Shown here in pieces: positions 8,291 to 16,249 of a stretch of DNA of 56,235 bases. Every line of letters begins with the position of its first letter. Positions within the stretch are counted from its first letter, which is position 1. A model generated the notes under the pieces. It did not search any database, had not been told where the DNA came from, and saw only the letters and a list, made by a program, of their open reading frames with translations. This DNA comes from Paenibacillus terrae (GTDB lineage: Bacteria; Bacillota; Bacilli; Paenibacillales; Paenibacillaceae): contig NZ_JTHP01000043.1 in NCBI RefSeq assembly GCF_000943545.1, positions 1 to 56,235 on the forward strand, written 5' to 3'. Made by a program: the position numbers and the translations under genes.

Positions 8291-9474
8291 ATTTTGCCGT
8301 AGGTTCCGCCACCACCGGATACGAGGGAAAGTCGTCCTTCCCGGGAAAGGACAATTTGCTCTGCCAACACTTCTCCGACAACCGCCGCCAATTGTTCCTG
8401 TGCGACCTCATGTAAAATATTCATTTCTGTTCCGAACGCATTCAGCAGATGGTTGAGCTTGGCTTTGCCCAGACCGGGGATAAACTCCAGCGGAATCTGG
8501 TAAATGTACGGTGGACGATGCGATGGAATCACGGGTTGCTCACGGTCAGCAATACTCCATATCCGATCCAGTACGCCCCGCACCAGCTTGGTATGACCAC
8601 AGGCAGGGCAGCGTTCGTCCGCCATCTCTTGCTCATCCATAATCGTACCGCAGCTTTGACAGTAGGAACGATGGTACTTGCCCAGCTTCGGATTTAATCC
8701 GTAATTGGCAGACACCCGTCGTCCTTCCCGACGCTCCAAAGCCATTCTGAATTCATCAAAGCTCGGCTTTGCCATGGATAATTTGTTATACTCCCGTCCA
8801 ATTTTGCCGAGCGAATGGGCATCCGAGTTGGTCAGGAAGCTGAAACGGTCCAGCTCCGATATCAATCCGGCCATAGACGAATCCGCACTTAACCCCAGCT
8901 CCACCCCGCTAATGAGCTGCATATCCAACAGTTCCTCCATACGGGCCGCAGAGCTGCCGTATATGCCCTTGTGAGGGGTGAATACATGCGCTGGCACCAT
9001 TATGCCTCCACGGCCGTAAATTTGCTGCTGTAGCTCGCGTGGTGGAGCATAGATACGCTGCGAGCTGAGATTGACATTTTTCATGTGCCGAGCCATCCAT
9101 TGCGTAAAATCCTCCATCGCCGCCAAATTGGGAAAATAGGCCAGGATGTGCGCCTCGGGACGACCTTCCGCCCGAATCTCCAACTCCGTTCCCAGCAGCA
9201 CAACCGTATCCCGGTACGCGATACCGCCACCCCTGATTTCCGCCATTTCACCTGTTTGCAAATAAGCGTGGATATCCTCCTGCACGTTCGGGGCATGGCA
9301 GTCAATGATACCGATCAGTCCGATCCCCTTGCGACCAGATGCTTCCTTGGCAATGTTGGCAAAAGTCAGCTCCCGACTGCCGCTAATTTTGACCGGATCT
9401 CCCTTTTCCGTTCTGCCGATATGAATATGGAGATCAGCATAGTAATCTGTAAGTTCCACCGTATTTCCATTCAT
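8278..9474 (-). CDS. Endonuclease Q family protein (PHP domain, YqxK)
   Basis: 398 residues from the ATG at 9474. The PHP domain begins with YYADLHIHIGR and includes GIIDCHAPN, LLGTELEIR, VPAHVFTPHKG, ELGLSADSS and FLTNSDAHS, which supply the metal ligands. A CxxC-CxxC zinc finger (CQSCG, CPACG) is followed by a helix-hairpin-helix-like segment (IPGLGKAKLNHLL). This arrangement is that of EndoQ, which cleaves DNA 5' to deaminated bases (uracil, hypoxanthine, xanthine) and abasic sites. B. subtilis YqxK at the same locus was once called a helicase. The stop of nudF is six bases upstream, so the two are co-transcribed. Confidence 0.85.
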   Translation of the reverse strand: MNGNTVELTDYYADLHIHIGRTEKGDPVKISGSRELTFANIAKEASGRKGIGLIGIIDCHAPNVQEDIHAYLQTGEMAEIRGGGIAYRDTVVLLGTELEIRAEGRPEAHILAYFPNLAAMEDFTQWMARHMKNVNLSSQRIYAPPRELQQQIYGRGGIMVPAHVFTPHKGIYGSSAARMEELLDMQLISGVELGLSADSSMAGLISELDRFSFLTNSDAHSLGKIGREYNKLSMAKPSFDEFRMALERREGRRVSANYGLNPKLGKYHRSYCQSCGTIMDEQEMADERCPACGHTKLVRGVLDRIWSIADREQPVIPSHRPPYIYQIPLEFIPGLGKAKLNHLLNAFGTEMNILHEVAQEQLAAVVGEVLAEQIVLSREGRLSLVSGGGGTYGKIAKS

Positions 9475-9479
9475 ACCGC

Positions 9480-10091
9480 TTAGAAGCTCCCTGTGTGTTG
9501 GTGAAGCTGCCACGCATAGACGGCCAGAATCGTTTTGGCGTCACTAATCCGACCTTCGCGAATGAGTGCCTGTGCTTCCTCCAGCGTCACCTCAAACAGC
9601 TCCAGAAACTCATCCTCATCCGGTTCCATTTCTCCCAGTTCCAGTTCTTCGGCCACATACAGATGAATGATTTCATCCGCAAATCCGGGAGAAGTATAAA
9701 AGGAATGTAGCAGCTTCAGCGACTTGGCAGTATAGCCTGTCTCTTCTCTCAGCTCGCGTCCCGCCGCTTCCATTGGATCTTCACCCTTCTCCAGCTTGCC
9801 TGCCGGGATTTCCACCTCACAGCGGCCCATCGCCTGTCTGTACTGATCCACGACCAGCATTTTCCCCTCATGCAGCGCCAACACGGCCACCGCCCCCGGA
9901 TGCTTCACGATTTCACGCTTACCCGTGGAGCCGTCGGGAAGCTCTACCGTATCCACCTGTAACGTAATCACCTTTCCTTCAAAAATGGGCTGCGTGGATA
10001 CCGTTTTTTCCTCCAACGCAGGATTGGAATAAGGCTTGCGGTCTGGGTTGTTCACCTGTTCGTTCACTAGATTTTTCTTTTGGTTGTTCAT
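9480..10091 (-). CDS. nudF: ADP-ribose pyrophosphatase NudF (Nudix hydrolase)
   Basis: About 203 residues from the ATG at 10091 preceded by AAGGAGG. The Nudix box is complete: GKLEKGEDPMEAAGRELREE followed by TGYTA. Downstream YTSPGFADEIIHLYVAEELE matches the ADP-ribose-specific subfamily (B. subtilis YqkG/NudF). It hydrolyses ADP-ribose to AMP and ribose-5-phosphate. The N-terminal 30 residues are polar and variable. First gene of the nudF-endoQ-spoIIM run. Confidence 0.92.
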   Translation of the reverse strand: MNNQKKNLVNEQVNNPDRKPYSNPALEEKTVSTQPIFEGKVITLQVDTVELPDGSTGKREIVKHPGAVAVLALHEGKMLVVDQYRQAMGRCEVEIPAGKLEKGEDPMEAAGRELREETGYTAKSLKLLHSFYTSPGFADEIIHLYVAEELELGEMEPDEDEFLELFEVTLEEAQALIREGRISDAKTILAVYAWQLHQHTGSF

Positions 10092-10213
10092 CGGTATGTT
10101 TCCTCCTTCGTCATCTATCTTTTCATTGACTATCGCCAACTTTAGTCTAACTTGTCCACTTCGGACATATGGTGGTATTATAACAAATTTCCCTGTTCAA
10201 AGGAGATTCGCCA

Positions 10214-10357
10214 ATGAAAAGCTACCGTACCGAAAGCACTCTCCATATTGTCGGCAAAGCCTGGCAAATTCAGGCCCTCCTGCGGCAATGGCAAAAAGAA
10301 CACGGCTCCGCTGCCACGATCGCCTCGCTCATGGTTCCAAAAAAGGTTCAGGTCTAA
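10214..10357 (+). CDS. mciZ: Mother cell inhibitor of FtsZ, MciZ (47 residues)
   Basis: A small gene divergent from nudF with a strong AAAGGAG site. The product starts MKSYRTESTLHIVGKAWQIQ and shares the VGKAW(E/Q)I(R/Q) core with B. subtilis MciZ (40 residues), which lies at the same place beside nudF. MciZ caps the minus end of FtsZ filaments in the mother cell and stops Z-ring assembly during sporulation. This copy is a few residues longer at its C-terminus. A sigma-E promoter would be expected; I could not assign one with certainty in the 70 bases upstream. Confidence 0.8.
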   Translation: MKSYRTESTLHIVGKAWQIQALLRQWQKEHGSAATIASLMVPKKVQV

Positions 10358-10396
10358 AGACAAGGGAACGCTGTTCCTGTCTTTAGCCTGAACCTT
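10338..10396 (-). terminator. Large hairpin terminator between convergent mciZ and the M20 peptidase gene
   Basis: Arms 10343-10352 and 10387-10396 are perfect and continue inward through CTAAAGACA/TGTCTTTAG and GGAAC/GTTCC. The U-run (TTTTTT) is on the minus strand, so it chiefly terminates the peptidase transcript. The mciZ stop codon lies within the 5' arm, so mciZ mRNA also ends in this stem. Confidence 0.85.
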
Positions 10397-10414
10397 ATGT
10401 GTATCGTCCGAGTC

Positions 10415-11548
10415 TTACTTCGTCGCCTGTTGAATAAGAGCTACGACCACCTCGGCAACCTTCACCAGATCATCTGCCTTGATTTTTTCCTGTGTCGTAT
10501 GAATGTTCTGGTAACCAACAGCCAGATTCACCGTGGGAATTCCCAGCCCGTTGAATACATTGGCATCCGAGCCACCACCGGAATGGAAGGTCGGTGTTGC
10601 CAGCCCCAGCCCTTGTATAGCACGCTGCGCTACCTGTACAATTTCATCATGCTCCGTAAAGCTGAATGCCGGATAAATGACTTCGCTGCGGAATTCTCCC
10701 TGTGCACCAAATTCACGCGCGGTAGTTTCCAGTGCTTCACGCATATGCTGGATTTGATGATTAACCTTCTCCTGTACAATACTGCGTGCCTCTGCCCGGA
10801 TCAGCACAAAATCGCATACCACATTCGTTGCTCCGCCGCCCTCGAAGCTACCGATGTTAGCAGTTGTTTCCTTATCAATCCGTCCCAGCTTCATGTTGGA
10901 AATGGCCTTGGAGGCTACTTGAATGGCACTGATGCCATCTTCGGGATTTACACCCGCATGAGCAGATTTTCCAGTAATTTTCATTTCAATACGAGCCTGC
11001 GTTGGCGCAGCCACACAAATGGAGCCTACTTCACCATTGGAATCCAATGCATACCCAAAGTCCGCATCCAGCAATTCCGGTTTCATTGCCCGTGCGCCGA
11101 ACAGACCGGACTCCTCACCTGCCGTAATCACAAACTGAATTTGTCCATGGGGAATTTTCTGCTCACGCACGACACGAATCGCCTCGAACAAAGCGGCAAT
11201 CCCTGCCTTATCGTCTGCCCCCAAAATGGTTGAACCGTCACTGCGAATCCAGCCATCCTCACCCAGCTGCGGCTTAATGCCTTTGCCTGGTGTAACGGTA
11301 TCCATGTGGCAGGTAAAAAACAATTTAGGTGCTTGCTCCGCGCCTTCCGCTTTCCAGGTTACGATCAGATTACCCGAACCATGTCCGGTTCTTTCGCGGG
11401 AATCATCTTCTGTTACCTCCAGCCCAAGTGCATTGAATTTTTCTTTCAGAACACGCGATATTTCCTGCTCGTGCTTGGTTTCGCTATCCACCTGTACGAG
11501 TTCCATAAATTCTTGTACGATTCGGTCTTTCACTACTTTTACTGTCAT
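10415..11548 (-). CDS. M20 family metallopeptidase, PepT/YqjE-like
   Basis: 377 residues. The metal-binding motifs of the M20 family are clear: FFTCHMDTV, ILGADDKAGIAAL, AGEESGLFGA, YALDSN, and FHSGGGSDANVF with the late NIHTTQE. The central dimerisation (lid) domain starts at ITGKSAHAGVNPEDG. It most resembles B. subtilis YqjE, annotated as tripeptidase or deacylase; the exact substrate cannot be told from sequence. ATG at 11548 follows GAGAGGGAAG. Next to it, divergent, is the prli42 gene, an arrangement I also recall from Listeria. Confidence 0.85.
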   Translation of the reverse strand: MTVKVVKDRIVQEFMELVQVDSETKHEQEISRVLKEKFNALGLEVTEDDSRERTGHGSGNLIVTWKAEGAEQAPKLFFTCHMDTVTPGKGIKPQLGEDGWIRSDGSTILGADDKAGIAALFEAIRVVREQKIPHGQIQFVITAGEESGLFGARAMKPELLDADFGYALDSNGEVGSICVAAPTQARIEMKITGKSAHAGVNPEDGISAIQVASKAISNMKLGRIDKETTANIGSFEGGGATNVVCDFVLIRAEARSIVQEKVNHQIQHMREALETTAREFGAQGEFRSEVIYPAFSFTEHDEIVQVAQRAIQGLGLATPTFHSGGGSDANVFNGLGIPTVNLAVGYQNIHTTQEKIKADDLVKVAEVVVALIQQATK

Positions 11549-11633
11549 TGAACTTCCCTCTCTTTCCCGTTTACGCTACAATACGGATAGATAGTCTTAT
11601 ATCTGACTTAAACCTATCCTAAAGGAGTTACAC

Positions 11634-11738
11634 ATGCCGAACAAAAAATGGGTTCGTTTTTTCGTCTACATTATGCTCGCCGCGATGATTGGCTCTACGC
11701 TATTCATGGTGATTGAGCCGTTGATTATGCCACTATAA
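11634..11738 (+). CDS. Prli42-type membrane miniprotein (34 residues), stressosome-associated family
   Basis: A tiny gene with AAAGGAG spaced eight bases from the ATG. The product MPNKKWVRFFVYIMLAAMIG and rest is a short basic N-terminus plus one membrane helix, the pattern of Prli42, a miniprotein conserved in Firmicutes. In Listeria Prli42 anchors the stressosome through RsbR, and its gene lies beside a pepT-like gene next to the bkd locus, the same neighbourhood as here. Assignment rests on size, N-terminal (M/T)NKK pattern and synteny; no homology search was possible. Confidence 0.7.
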   Translation: MPNKKWVRFFVYIMLAAMIGSTLFMVIEPLIMPL

Positions 11739-11811
11739 TGGATTGCGCCGCTCAAGATATTCTCCCATCCCAGTGCTCCATGGAGACTGTAGGCGGACAA
11801 GCTGTGGCGCA

Positions 11812-11858
11812 AGAAAACAGGCGGGCTTCCGTGTACATCACAGAATAGCCCGCCTTTG
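11812..11858 (-). terminator. Bidirectional terminator between prli42 and lipB
   Basis: AGGCGGGC (11819-11826) pairs with GCCCGCCT (11848-11855). The minus strand continues TGTTTTCTT after the stem and the plus strand TTGCTTT, so it can end both the lipB and prli42 transcripts. It starts right behind the lipB stop codon. Confidence 0.8.
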
Positions 11859-11860
11859 CT

Positions 11861-12559
11861 TTATAGGAGGAAATGACTTTGCCATTCCGCCGCAAATGAA
11901 AATTGCTCCTCAAAGTAAGGTACAATCTCCTTCGCAATCTGCTCCACTGAAAAAGTCTGCTGTGTGCAGTCCTCCAATGAAGTTACTCCATATTCCTGAA
12001 TTCCGCATGGAACGATACCCTGAAAGCCCTCATGCTGTATCCCTGATTTGATATTGAAGGCAAAACCATGACTGGTCACAAAGCCCCGACGGTGCTTACA
12101 TTTGTTGAATTTGACTCCTATGGCCGCGATTTTAAGATTCCCGACCCATACCCCTGTGTATTCAGGCTTGCGACTTCCTTCAATACCATAGGAAGCCAGC
12201 AACCGAATGATCACCTCTTCCAGACTCCTGAGGTATCCGTGCAGGTCAAGCGCCTTCTGGTTGCCCAGCATAAGCAGGGGATATCCGACCAGCTGCCCCG
12301 GCCCATGATATGTAATGTCTCCCCCACGGTCAATCTGAAAGATGCTGATTCCCTGAGCTTTCAACTGCTCCGGCGTGAGAAGCAGATGCTCAGGATGCCG
12401 CTGAGAGCCAATCGTGTAGGTCGGCGGGTGCTGGAGAAGCATAAGCGTTTCCCTCGCCTCCCCCGCATCCAGCTTCCCTACAATATCCTTCTGGACATCC
12501 CATGCATGGGCGTACTCCATCCTAGTCGTATAGGTTACATCCAGCGGTCGTCTGTTCAC
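11861..12559 (-). CDS. lipB: Octanoyl-[acyl carrier protein]:protein N-octanoyltransferase LipB
   Basis: 232 residues. It moves octanoyl groups from ACP to the lipoyl domains of 2-oxoacid dehydrogenases and GcvH. Signatures are RGGDITYHGPGQLVGYP around residue 78 and the acyl-accepting cysteine in GIVPCGIQEYGVTS. GTG start at 12559 after GAGAGG. It lies 45 bases downstream of bkdB, whose E2 product carries the lipoyl domain, so it serves the complex encoded beside it. B. subtilis uses LipM/LipL instead of a LipB at this place, so this is a difference in lipoylation route. Confidence 0.92.
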   Translation of the reverse strand: MNRRPLDVTYTTRMEYAHAWDVQKDIVGKLDAGEARETLMLLQHPPTYTIGSQRHPEHLLLTPEQLKAQGISIFQIDRGGDITYHGPGQLVGYPLLMLGNQKALDLHGYLRSLEEVIIRLLASYGIEGSRKPEYTGVWVGNLKIAAIGVKFNKCKHRRGFVTSHGFAFNIKSGIQHEGFQGIVPCGIQEYGVTSLEDCTQQTFSVEQIAKEIVPYFEEQFSFAAEWQSHFLL

Positions 12560-12604
12560 GGCCTGTCACTTCCTCTCCGTCCATTTACCCAACTGTTCGG
12601 ATGA

Positions 12605-14002
12605 TTAGTACAGCTTCGTATCCAAGGTGTAGCCTTCCAGGTTTTCTTTGATCCGTTGCAGGAATCGTCCGCAGATCACACCATCCAAAATGCGATGATC
12701 CAGCGACAGACACAGGTTAGCCATTGAGCGAACCGCGATCATATCATCAATCACCACTGGTCTTTTAACGATGGATTCAAAGGTCAGAATCGCAGCCTGC
12801 GGATAGTTAATCACCGGATATGACAGTATTGATCCAAAAGAGCCAGTGTTGTTCACAGTGAACGTCCCGCCCTGCATATCGTCCAGCTTGAGCGTACCTT
12901 CACGTGTTTTACGTGCCAAATCGTCAATTTCACGCGCCAGTCCGGCAATATTTTTCTGATCCGCTTTTTTAATAACAGGTGTAAGAACTGCGTCCTCTGT
13001 ACCCACGGCCAACGAAATGTTGATATCTCTTTTGACGATAATTTTGTCTACAGCCCATACCGAATTCATGATCGGATATTCCTTGATGGCATTCACGACC
13101 GCTTTCATGAGGAAAGCCAGATACGTAATATTAATGCCTTCTTTTTGCTTGAACTCGTTTTTGATCTTGTTGCGGAGCATCACCAGATTGGTCACATCCA
13201 CCTCAATCGTCGTCCAGGCATGTGGAATTTCAGAGACACTTTGCCGCATATTGCGGGCGATCGCACTGCGAATCGGTGTAACGTCGATAAAATACTCCGA
13301 TCTGTTATTGTTGCCACCCTCAACTTCGATCGCAGGAGCTTTCGGAGCTTCCGTCAAATGAATGCCGCTGTTGCGCACCGAAATTGCAGGGTCCATATTT
13401 TGAATCGGTGTACTATGCTGAACAGCAGACTGCTGTCTTCCGGCAAAAGGAGAGCCTTGCGCTGGTGTCGTTGCAGTTGGCTGTTCGGATACCCCTGCCT
13501 GAGCGGGACCACCCTGTTGTACATAATTCAGCACATCTTTGCGAGTAATTCGTCCACCCATGCCTGTGCCTGTCACCTGATTCAGGTCTATGCTGTGCTG
13601 AGCAGCCAGCGTTTGCACCGCCGGAGAAAAACGTCCCCGCATGGATTGATCTGAGGCAGCACCCTGTTGGGATTGTACTTGTGTTTGTGCGTTGCCTTGA
13701 GGTGCTGGCGCAATGGGAGTCGCTCCAGTTGATGCAGCAGGTGCAGCCGACTTCGTCTGAATACGGCAAATCAATTCTCCAACGGCTACCGTCTGACCCT
13801 CCTCTGCCAACAGATCACCCATAATTCCGTCCAATGTCGATGGAATTTCCGCGTTCACTTTATCTGTAATGACCTCGCAAATCGGTTCGAATTGCTCCAC
13901 CGTTTCGCCAGGTTGTTTCAGCCATTTTGCAATTGTCGCCGATACAAGCGATTCTGCCAATTGGGGCATGGTCACGTCGGTCCATTGTTTTTGGTCTGAC
14001 AT
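12605..14002 (-). CDS. bkdB: Branched-chain 2-oxoacid dehydrogenase E2 (dihydrolipoyl acyltransferase) BkdB
   Basis: 465 residues in the usual order: one N-terminal lipoyl domain with lysine 48 in EVITDKVNAEIPS; an Ala/Pro/Gln-rich linker; a peripheral subunit-binding domain (RFSPAVQTLAAQHSIDLNQV, then GMGGRITRKDVLNY) near residue 125; another flexible linker; and the catalytic acyltransferase domain ending in SLDHRILDGVICGRFLQ with the active-site histidine. AAGGAG lies eight bases before the ATG. It follows bkdAB in one operon. The complex makes isobutyryl-, isovaleryl- and 2-methylbutyryl-CoA, primers for iso/anteiso fatty acids. Confidence 0.93.
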   Translation of the reverse strand: MSDQKQWTDVTMPQLAESLVSATIAKWLKQPGETVEQFEPICEVITDKVNAEIPSTLDGIMGDLLAEEGQTVAVGELICRIQTKSAAPAASTGATPIAPAPQGNAQTQVQSQQGAASDQSMRGRFSPAVQTLAAQHSIDLNQVTGTGMGGRITRKDVLNYVQQGGPAQAGVSEQPTATTPAQGSPFAGRQQSAVQHSTPIQNMDPAISVRNSGIHLTEAPKAPAIEVEGGNNNRSEYFIDVTPIRSAIARNMRQSVSEIPHAWTTIEVDVTNLVMLRNKIKNEFKQKEGINITYLAFLMKAVVNAIKEYPIMNSVWAVDKIIVKRDINISLAVGTEDAVLTPVIKKADQKNIAGLAREIDDLARKTREGTLKLDDMQGGTFTVNNTGSFGSILSYPVINYPQAAILTFESIVKRPVVIDDMIAVRSMANLCLSLDHRILDGVICGRFLQRIKENLEGYTLDTKLY

Positions 14003-14090
14003 TTTTTCAACTCCTTAACATCATAGGAGAGCGCGTTTTACCGCAACCCCCGCTACACTTTTGGAATGCTTTCGTCCAATCTGCTCTATA

Positions 14091-15077
14091 TTAATACATT
14101 GCAAGACGGCGCATCGCTTCCTTAACCTTATCCTTGTTCAACATATAAAACTTCTCCATCGGCGGGCTGATCGGCATTGCAGGCACGTCTGGAGCGCACA
14201 GGCGCTCAATCGGCGCATCCAGCTCGAACAGACATTCCTCATTAATAATAGCGGATACCTCGGCACCGATGCCGCCCGTTTTGTTGTCTTCATGCACGAT
14301 GAGTACCTTGCCTGTATGCTTTGCAGCTTCAATAATGGCCTGACGGTCTAAGGGCTGGAGTGTGCGCAAATCCACAACATGTGCGGTAATACCCTCTTCC
14401 TTCTCCAGCTCCTCAGCAGCCTGCATAACAAAATGTAGCGGTTGGCTGTACCCGATGACCGTAATATCGTCACCTTCACGCAGCAAATTGGCTTTACCAA
14501 TCGGAACGATGTAATCATCATCAGGTACTTCACCCTTGATGAGCTTGTAGGATTTTTTGTTTTCAAAAAACAGCACCGGATCAGGGTCACGAATGGCTGC
14601 CTTCAGCAATCCTTTGGCGTCATAAGGTGTAAAAGGCGCTACAATTTTCAGACCCGGTGTGCCAAAAAAGATAGATTCCGGACACTGTGAGTGATACAAA
14701 CCTCCAAAGATCCCCCCACCGATGGGCGCACGGATTACAATAGGGCAGCTCCAATCGTTGTTAGAGCGATAGCGAATTTTAGCTGCTTCACTAATAATCT
14801 GATTGGTTGCAGGAAGCATGAAATCCGAGTATTGCATTTCGGCAATTGGCTTCATTCCGTACATGGCCGCACCAATCGCAACTCCGGCAATAGCCGACTC
14901 TGCCAATGGCGTATCCAAGACTCGCTGCTCACCGAATTGATCCATAAGACCCTTGGTGGTCGTAAAGACACCACCCTTAACACCAACATCCTCGCCTAAC
15001 ACAAAAACCGTTTCATCCTTCTCCATTTCTTCCTTCATGGCAAGACGAATCGCATCAATATATTCCATAACCGCCAT
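14091..15077 (-). CDS. bkdAB: 2-oxoisovalerate dehydrogenase E1 beta subunit BkdAB
   Basis: 328 residues, full length. Typical E1-beta motifs are present: EDVGVKGGVFTTTKGL, DTPLAESAIAGVAIGAA, APIGGGIFGGLYHSQ (the last telling the branched-chain type from pyruvate E1) and VDLRTLQPLDRQAI. It forms the alpha2-beta2 heterotetramer that decarboxylates 2-oxo acids from valine, leucine and isoleucine with thiamine diphosphate. Its start codon lies just behind the bkdAA stop, so translation is coupled. Confidence 0.93.
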   Translation of the reverse strand: MAVMEYIDAIRLAMKEEMEKDETVFVLGEDVGVKGGVFTTTKGLMDQFGEQRVLDTPLAESAIAGVAIGAAMYGMKPIAEMQYSDFMLPATNQIISEAAKIRYRSNNDWSCPIVIRAPIGGGIFGGLYHSQCPESIFFGTPGLKIVAPFTPYDAKGLLKAAIRDPDPVLFFENKKSYKLIKGEVPDDDYIVPIGKANLLREGDDITVIGYSQPLHFVMQAAEELEKEEGITAHVVDLRTLQPLDRQAIIEAAKHTGKVLIVHEDNKTGGIGAEVSAIINEECLFELDAPIERLCAPDVPAMPISPPMEKFYMLNKDKVKEAMRRLAMY

Positions 15078-15079
15078 AA

Positions 15080-16108
15080 TTACCGGCCCTCCCCATCGCT
15101 GTCAGCATAAACATGCAGTAGCGTATCTTCGGGCTTGGGAAAAGGCGCATTATCCGCATATTCAATCGCTTCCTTGATCTCGAGCAGCAGCTCAGCAGAC
15201 AAATCCGCATCCTTGGCCTCATCCCAAATGCCGCATTCCAGCAAATAATTTTTCATACGGGCTACGCCGTCCTTGGCCCAGTTCTCATCCACTTCCTCTT
15301 TGGTCCGGTAAGCCAGATCATTATCCGAGGTGGAGTGAGGAGACAGGCGGTACATCATCGCTTCAATAAGCGTTGGCCCCTCGCCACGAATAGCACGTTC
15401 ACGCGCTTCCTTGACGGCTGCATACACTGCCAGCGCATCGTTACCATCGACCCGAATCCCAGGGAATCCGTATCCCAAAGCACGGTCGCTCACCTTGCCT
15501 GCCATTTGCTTATGAACCGGAACTGATATCGCATATTGATTGTTTTCACACATAATGATAACTGGCAGCTTCTGCACACCTGCAAAGTTACAGCCTTCGT
15601 GAAAATCCCCCTGGTTGCTGGAGCCTTCACCAAATGTAACGAACGATACAAAATCCTTCTTCTGCATCTTGGCAGCCAGCGCTACACCCACTGCGTGTGG
15701 AACCTGCGTCGTCACCGGACTGGAGCCTGTCACAATACGCAGCCGTTTACTGCCGAAATGACCGGGCATCTGCCGGCCACCGCTGTTGGGATCATCCGCC
15801 TTGGCAAATTGCGACAGCATCAGTTCGCGTGGCGTCATACCAACCGCAAGTACGAATCCGTAATCCCGGTAATAGGGAAGAAAATAGTCCTTCTCCCGGT
15901 CCAGTGCAAAAGCCGCACCAACTTGTGCCGCCTCCTGCCCAATGCCGGAAACGTGAAAATTAATTTTCCCTGCCCGTTGCAGCAGCATGTTGCGCTCATC
16001 AAATCTTCTTGCGAGCAGCATATATCTGTACATGTCAATAACTTGTCCGTGAGTCAGTCCCAGCTGTTCATGTCTGAAGCCAGCATCTACAGCGCCTTTT
16101 GAACTCAT
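15080..16108 (-). CDS. bkdAA: 2-oxoisovalerate dehydrogenase E1 alpha subunit BkdAA
   Basis: 342 residues. The thiamine diphosphate-binding motif runs from FGEGSSNQGDFHEGCNFAGV to CENNQYAISV, and the regulated-loop region YRLSPHSTSDND is branched-chain type. AAGGAGGTG precedes the ATG at 16108. It works with BkdAB as E1. A 141-base gap with an inverted repeat separates it from upstream lpdV. Confidence 0.93.
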   Translation of the reverse strand: MSSKGAVDAGFRHEQLGLTHGQVIDMYRYMLLARRFDERNMLLQRAGKINFHVSGIGQEAAQVGAAFALDREKDYFLPYYRDYGFVLAVGMTPRELMLSQFAKADDPNSGGRQMPGHFGSKRLRIVTGSSPVTTQVPHAVGVALAAKMQKKDFVSFVTFGEGSSNQGDFHEGCNFAGVQKLPVIIMCENNQYAISVPVHKQMAGKVSDRALGYGFPGIRVDGNDALAVYAAVKEARERAIRGEGPTLIEAMMYRLSPHSTSDNDLAYRTKEEVDENWAKDGVARMKNYLLECGIWDEAKDADLSAELLLEIKEAIEYADNAPFPKPEDTLLHVYADSDGEGR

Positions 16109-16151
16109 TGAGGCACCTCCTTAAGTGTCAAACATCCTAACTACCAGCACC

Positions 16152-16182
16152 TAGTACCATCTTGTCTTAAAACCTGGTACTA
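16152..16182. repeat. Inverted repeat in the lpdV-bkdAA gap (operator or hairpin)
   Basis: TAGTACC (16152-16158) and GGTACTA (16176-16182) form perfect 7-bp arms with 17 bases between. On the minus strand a TATAAT (in GGATTATAATGG) lies about 20 bases upstream, so an internal promoter with a downstream operator is possible. The -35 is weak. Confidence 0.45.
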
Positions 16183-16249
16183 AACTCTGGCTAACCCCAT
16201 TATAATCCTTTTCTCCCCAAAAAGAAAAGCACCGATTTATTAAGATAAA

